A stretch of 64,000 bases of DNA from Myxococcus landrumus (lineage in GTDB: Bacteria; Myxococcota; Myxococcia; Myxococcales; Myxococcaceae): NCBI RefSeq assembly GCF_017301635.1, contig NZ_CP071091.1, forward strand, positions 62,001 through 126,000, written 5' to 3'. This document shows, piece by piece, positions 62,476 to 64,000 of this stretch; the stretch's first letter is position 1; every line of letters begins with the position of its first letter. The notes beneath the pieces are model-generated. The model had not been told where the DNA came from and ran no database searches. It worked only from the letters and a program-made list of their open reading frames with translations. The translations under genes were made by a program, and so were the position numbers.

Positions 62476-63815
62476 GCACCCATCTGCTGCTGGTGGACGA
62501 CGACCGGACCTTCGCCTCGCTGGCGGCCACGGTGCTGCGGCACGAGGGCTTTCGCGTGACGCTGGCGCACTCGCTGCACGACGCCCGCGCGGCGCTGAGC
62601 CGGCAGGCCCCGGAGGTGGTCGTGTTGGATCGCCGCCTGCCGGATGGGGACGGCATCCACTTCCTGCCGGAGCTGCGCGCGCAGTTTCCGGACACCGCGG
62701 TGATGATGGTGACGGCGCACGGCGACATCGCCAGCGCGGTGGACGCCATCAAGCAGGGCGCGCGCGACTACCTGTCCAAGCCCGTGGAGCTCGACGACCT
62801 GGTCCTCCGCGCGCGCCGGGCCGCCGCGGACCTCCAGCTCCACGAGCGGCTGCGTCAGGCGGAGAGCGAGTTGGGAGGTCGGCGGCGCCTCTTGCGTCCG
62901 CGCGCGCCCGCCATGGTGTCCGCGCTGCAGATGATTGAGCGCATCGCCACCGCGCCGCGCAGTCCGGTGCTCATCACCGGCGAGACGGGGGCGGGCAAGG
63001 AGGTGCTCGCGAGGCACCTGCACAACGTGCAGGGAGGCCAGGGGCCCTTCGTCCACGTCAACTGCGCCGCGCTGCCATCCTCGTTGGTGGAGAGCGAGCT
63101 GTTCGGCCACGAGCGCGGCGCCTTCACGGATGCACGCGCGGCGCGACGCGGGCTGGTGGAGGTGGCCGACGGGGGCATCCTCTTCCTCGACGAGATTGGC
63201 GAACTGCCGCTGAGCCTCCAGGCCAAGCTGCTCACCTTCCTGGACCAGGGCGCCTTCCGGCGGCTGGGCGGGACGACGGAGCTGACGAGCAACGCGCGCG
63301 TGGTGACGGCCACCAACCGCGACCTCACGCGAGAGGTGGCCGAGGGCCGCTTCCGCGAGGACCTCTACTTCCGCCTCAGCGTCTTCCGCGTGGAGATTCC
63401 GCCCCTGCGTCAGCGGCGCGAGGACGTGCTGCCGCTGGCGGAGTCGCTGCTGGTGGAGTTGTGCGCGGAGCTGGGGCGCAGGCCCGTGGACTTCACCCCC
63501 GCCGCGAGGGCGCGCCTGGAGCGCTATCCCTTCCCAGGCAACGTGCGCGAGCTTCGCAACGTGCTGGAGCGCGCGCTGGTGCTCGAGCCAGGCCCCGCAC
63601 TGGAGCTTCAAGCCCTGGAGCCGAGGGGCCCGCCGGGGCCCGCCGCCGTGGACCCGGATTCCTTCGTCGTCGGGGGACCTCCGCGCGCGCTGGACGACGT
63701 GGAGCGCCTGTACGTGAAGCACGTCCTGGGGCGCCTGGAGGGCCGGCGCATGGAGGCGGCCAAGGTGCTGGGCCTGTCGTACCCCACGTTCCTCCGCAAG
63801 CTCGAGGAGTCCTGA
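62472..63815 (+). CDS. NtrC-type sigma-54-dependent response regulator
   Basis: A 447-residue enhancer-binding protein with three parts. Receiver (1-120): phosphoacceptor Asp53 and Lys in YLSKPVE. AAA+ centre (about 145-380): Walker A GETGAGKE, Walker B GGILFLDEIGELP, and the loop that contacts sigma-54, here GAFTDA (about 216-221) in place of the consensus GAFTGA. A Fis-type helix-turn-helix forms the C-terminus (MEAAKVLGLSYPTFLRKLEE). Its partner is the kinase encoded just upstream. It probably controls the sigma-54 promoter at 63977-63991 through the repeats at 63853-63904. Confidence 0.92.
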   Translation: MSTHLLLVDDDRTFASLAATVLRHEGFRVTLAHSLHDARAALSRQAPEVVVLDRRLPDGDGIHFLPELRAQFPDTAVMMVTAHGDIASAVDAIKQGARDYLSKPVELDDLVLRARRAAADLQLHERLRQAESELGGRRRLLRPRAPAMVSALQMIERIATAPRSPVLITGETGAGKEVLARHLHNVQGGQGPFVHVNCAALPSSLVESELFGHERGAFTDARAARRGLVEVADGGILFLDEIGELPLSLQAKLLTFLDQGAFRRLGGTTELTSNARVVTATNRDLTREVAEGRFREDLYFRLSVFRVEIPPLRQRREDVLPLAESLLVELCAELGRRPVDFTPAARARLERYPFPGNVRELRNVLERALVLEPGPALELQALEPRGPPGPAAVDPDSFVVGGPPRALDDVERLYVKHVLGRLEGRRMEAAKVLGLSYPTFLRKLEES

Positions 63816-63852
63816 GGCGTCGGGCGGGCCCCCACTCCCCCGCCAGGCGGGC

Positions 63853-63904
63853 ACTTCAAGTTCCTTGCTTAAATTTCTTGAAGTCCGCCGCGGGCACTTG
63901 AAGT
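63853..63904 (+). promoter_or_regulatory. Three ACTTSAAGT repeats, candidate enhancer (UAS)
   Basis: Palindrome-like sites ACTTCAAGT (63853-63861), TCTTGAAGT (63876-63884) and ACTTGAAGT (63896-63904). The first and third sit inside an 18-base repeat, GGGCACTTSAAGTTCCTT. Centres are 20-23 bases apart, about two helical turns, and they lie 73-124 bases before the -24 box, a good distance for an NtrC-type activator. Confidence 0.65.
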
Positions 63905-63976
63905 TCCTTTCATTGCCCGCCACCCGTTGGAGGCCAAAGTCCCCTGTGAAATCAGTAGGTTGAGGCATTCGCCGCA

Positions 63977-63991
63977 TGGCACGAGCCTTGC
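63977..63991 (+). promoter_or_regulatory. Sigma-54 (-24/-12) promoter
   Basis: TGGCACG (63977-63983), four bases, then TTGC (63988-63991) is an exact match to the core sigma-54 consensus TGGCACG-N4-TTGC. It points rightwards to a gene beyond the window edge. Confidence 0.82.
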
Positions 63992-64000
63992 CATGACGCG

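Overview
The window is high-GC, densely coded DNA whose content fits a myxobacterium (Myxococcota, probably suborder Cystobacterineae). It has a Ser/Thr protein kinase with a TPR tail, an NtrC-type sigma-54 activator paired with a histidine kinase, many lipoproteins, a class II HMG-CoA reductase, a ceramide-glucosyltransferase-like enzyme, and no IS elements or CRISPR arrays. Species assignment from sequence alone is not possible. No rRNA is present; there is one tRNA, Arg-CCG.

Layout. 1-5.7 kb: end of a membrane protein, then a diheme cytochrome c lipoprotein, a 2Fe-2S subunit and a Tat-exported molybdopterin hydroxylase (periplasmic oxidase), then a secreted M28 peptidase. 5.7-10 kb: a Ser/Thr kinase divergent from a serine hydrolase. 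10-19.2 kb: a tightly packed minus-strand operon of three very unusual double-AAA+ Clp-like ATPases. The largest appears to end in a catalytically stripped peptide-chain release factor (PCRF) domain, and the second carries a fainter version. A class V aminotransferase is divergent from it. 21.1-26.6 kb: a sulfate uptake operon (porin, Sbp, CysT, CysW, CysA) preceded by a polycysteine leader peptide and mutually exclusive hairpins, which looks like a cysteine-responsive attenuator. 26.7-35.7 kb: a small-molecule biosynthetic cluster (reductase/hydrolase/diiron oxygenase fusion, acyl-AMP ligase, PLP decarboxylase, ACP, UbiB-like kinase, two small basic proteins), followed by an alpha/beta hydrolase and a nitronate monooxygenase on the opposite strand.

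37.8-39.2 kb: TlpA-like thioredoxin, a short HPF/RaiA-type ribosome factor and tRNA-Arg. 39.7-47.8 kb: a small Cys-rich lipoprotein, then an ECF sigma factor, a Cys-rich membrane protein (possible anti-sigma), a TRASH/YHS lipoprotein, and a TolC-RND-MFP tripartite pump. 47.8-58.3 kb, all minus strand: phoB, phosphate porin, pstSCAB-phoU, then a glycosyltransferase, metallophosphoesterase, receiver protein and CorC-type CBS protein. This suggests a phosphate-starvation response that may include lipid remodelling. 58.5-64 kb: a secreted protein, HMG-CoA reductase with structured RNA upstream, a histidine kinase and its sigma-54 activator. At the right edge is a near-consensus -24/-12 promoter with three upstream repeats, for a gene that lies outside the window.

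The two most novel items are the Clp/release-factor-like fusion operon (10.1-19.2 kb) and the cysteine leader/attenuator (21.19-21.36 kb).
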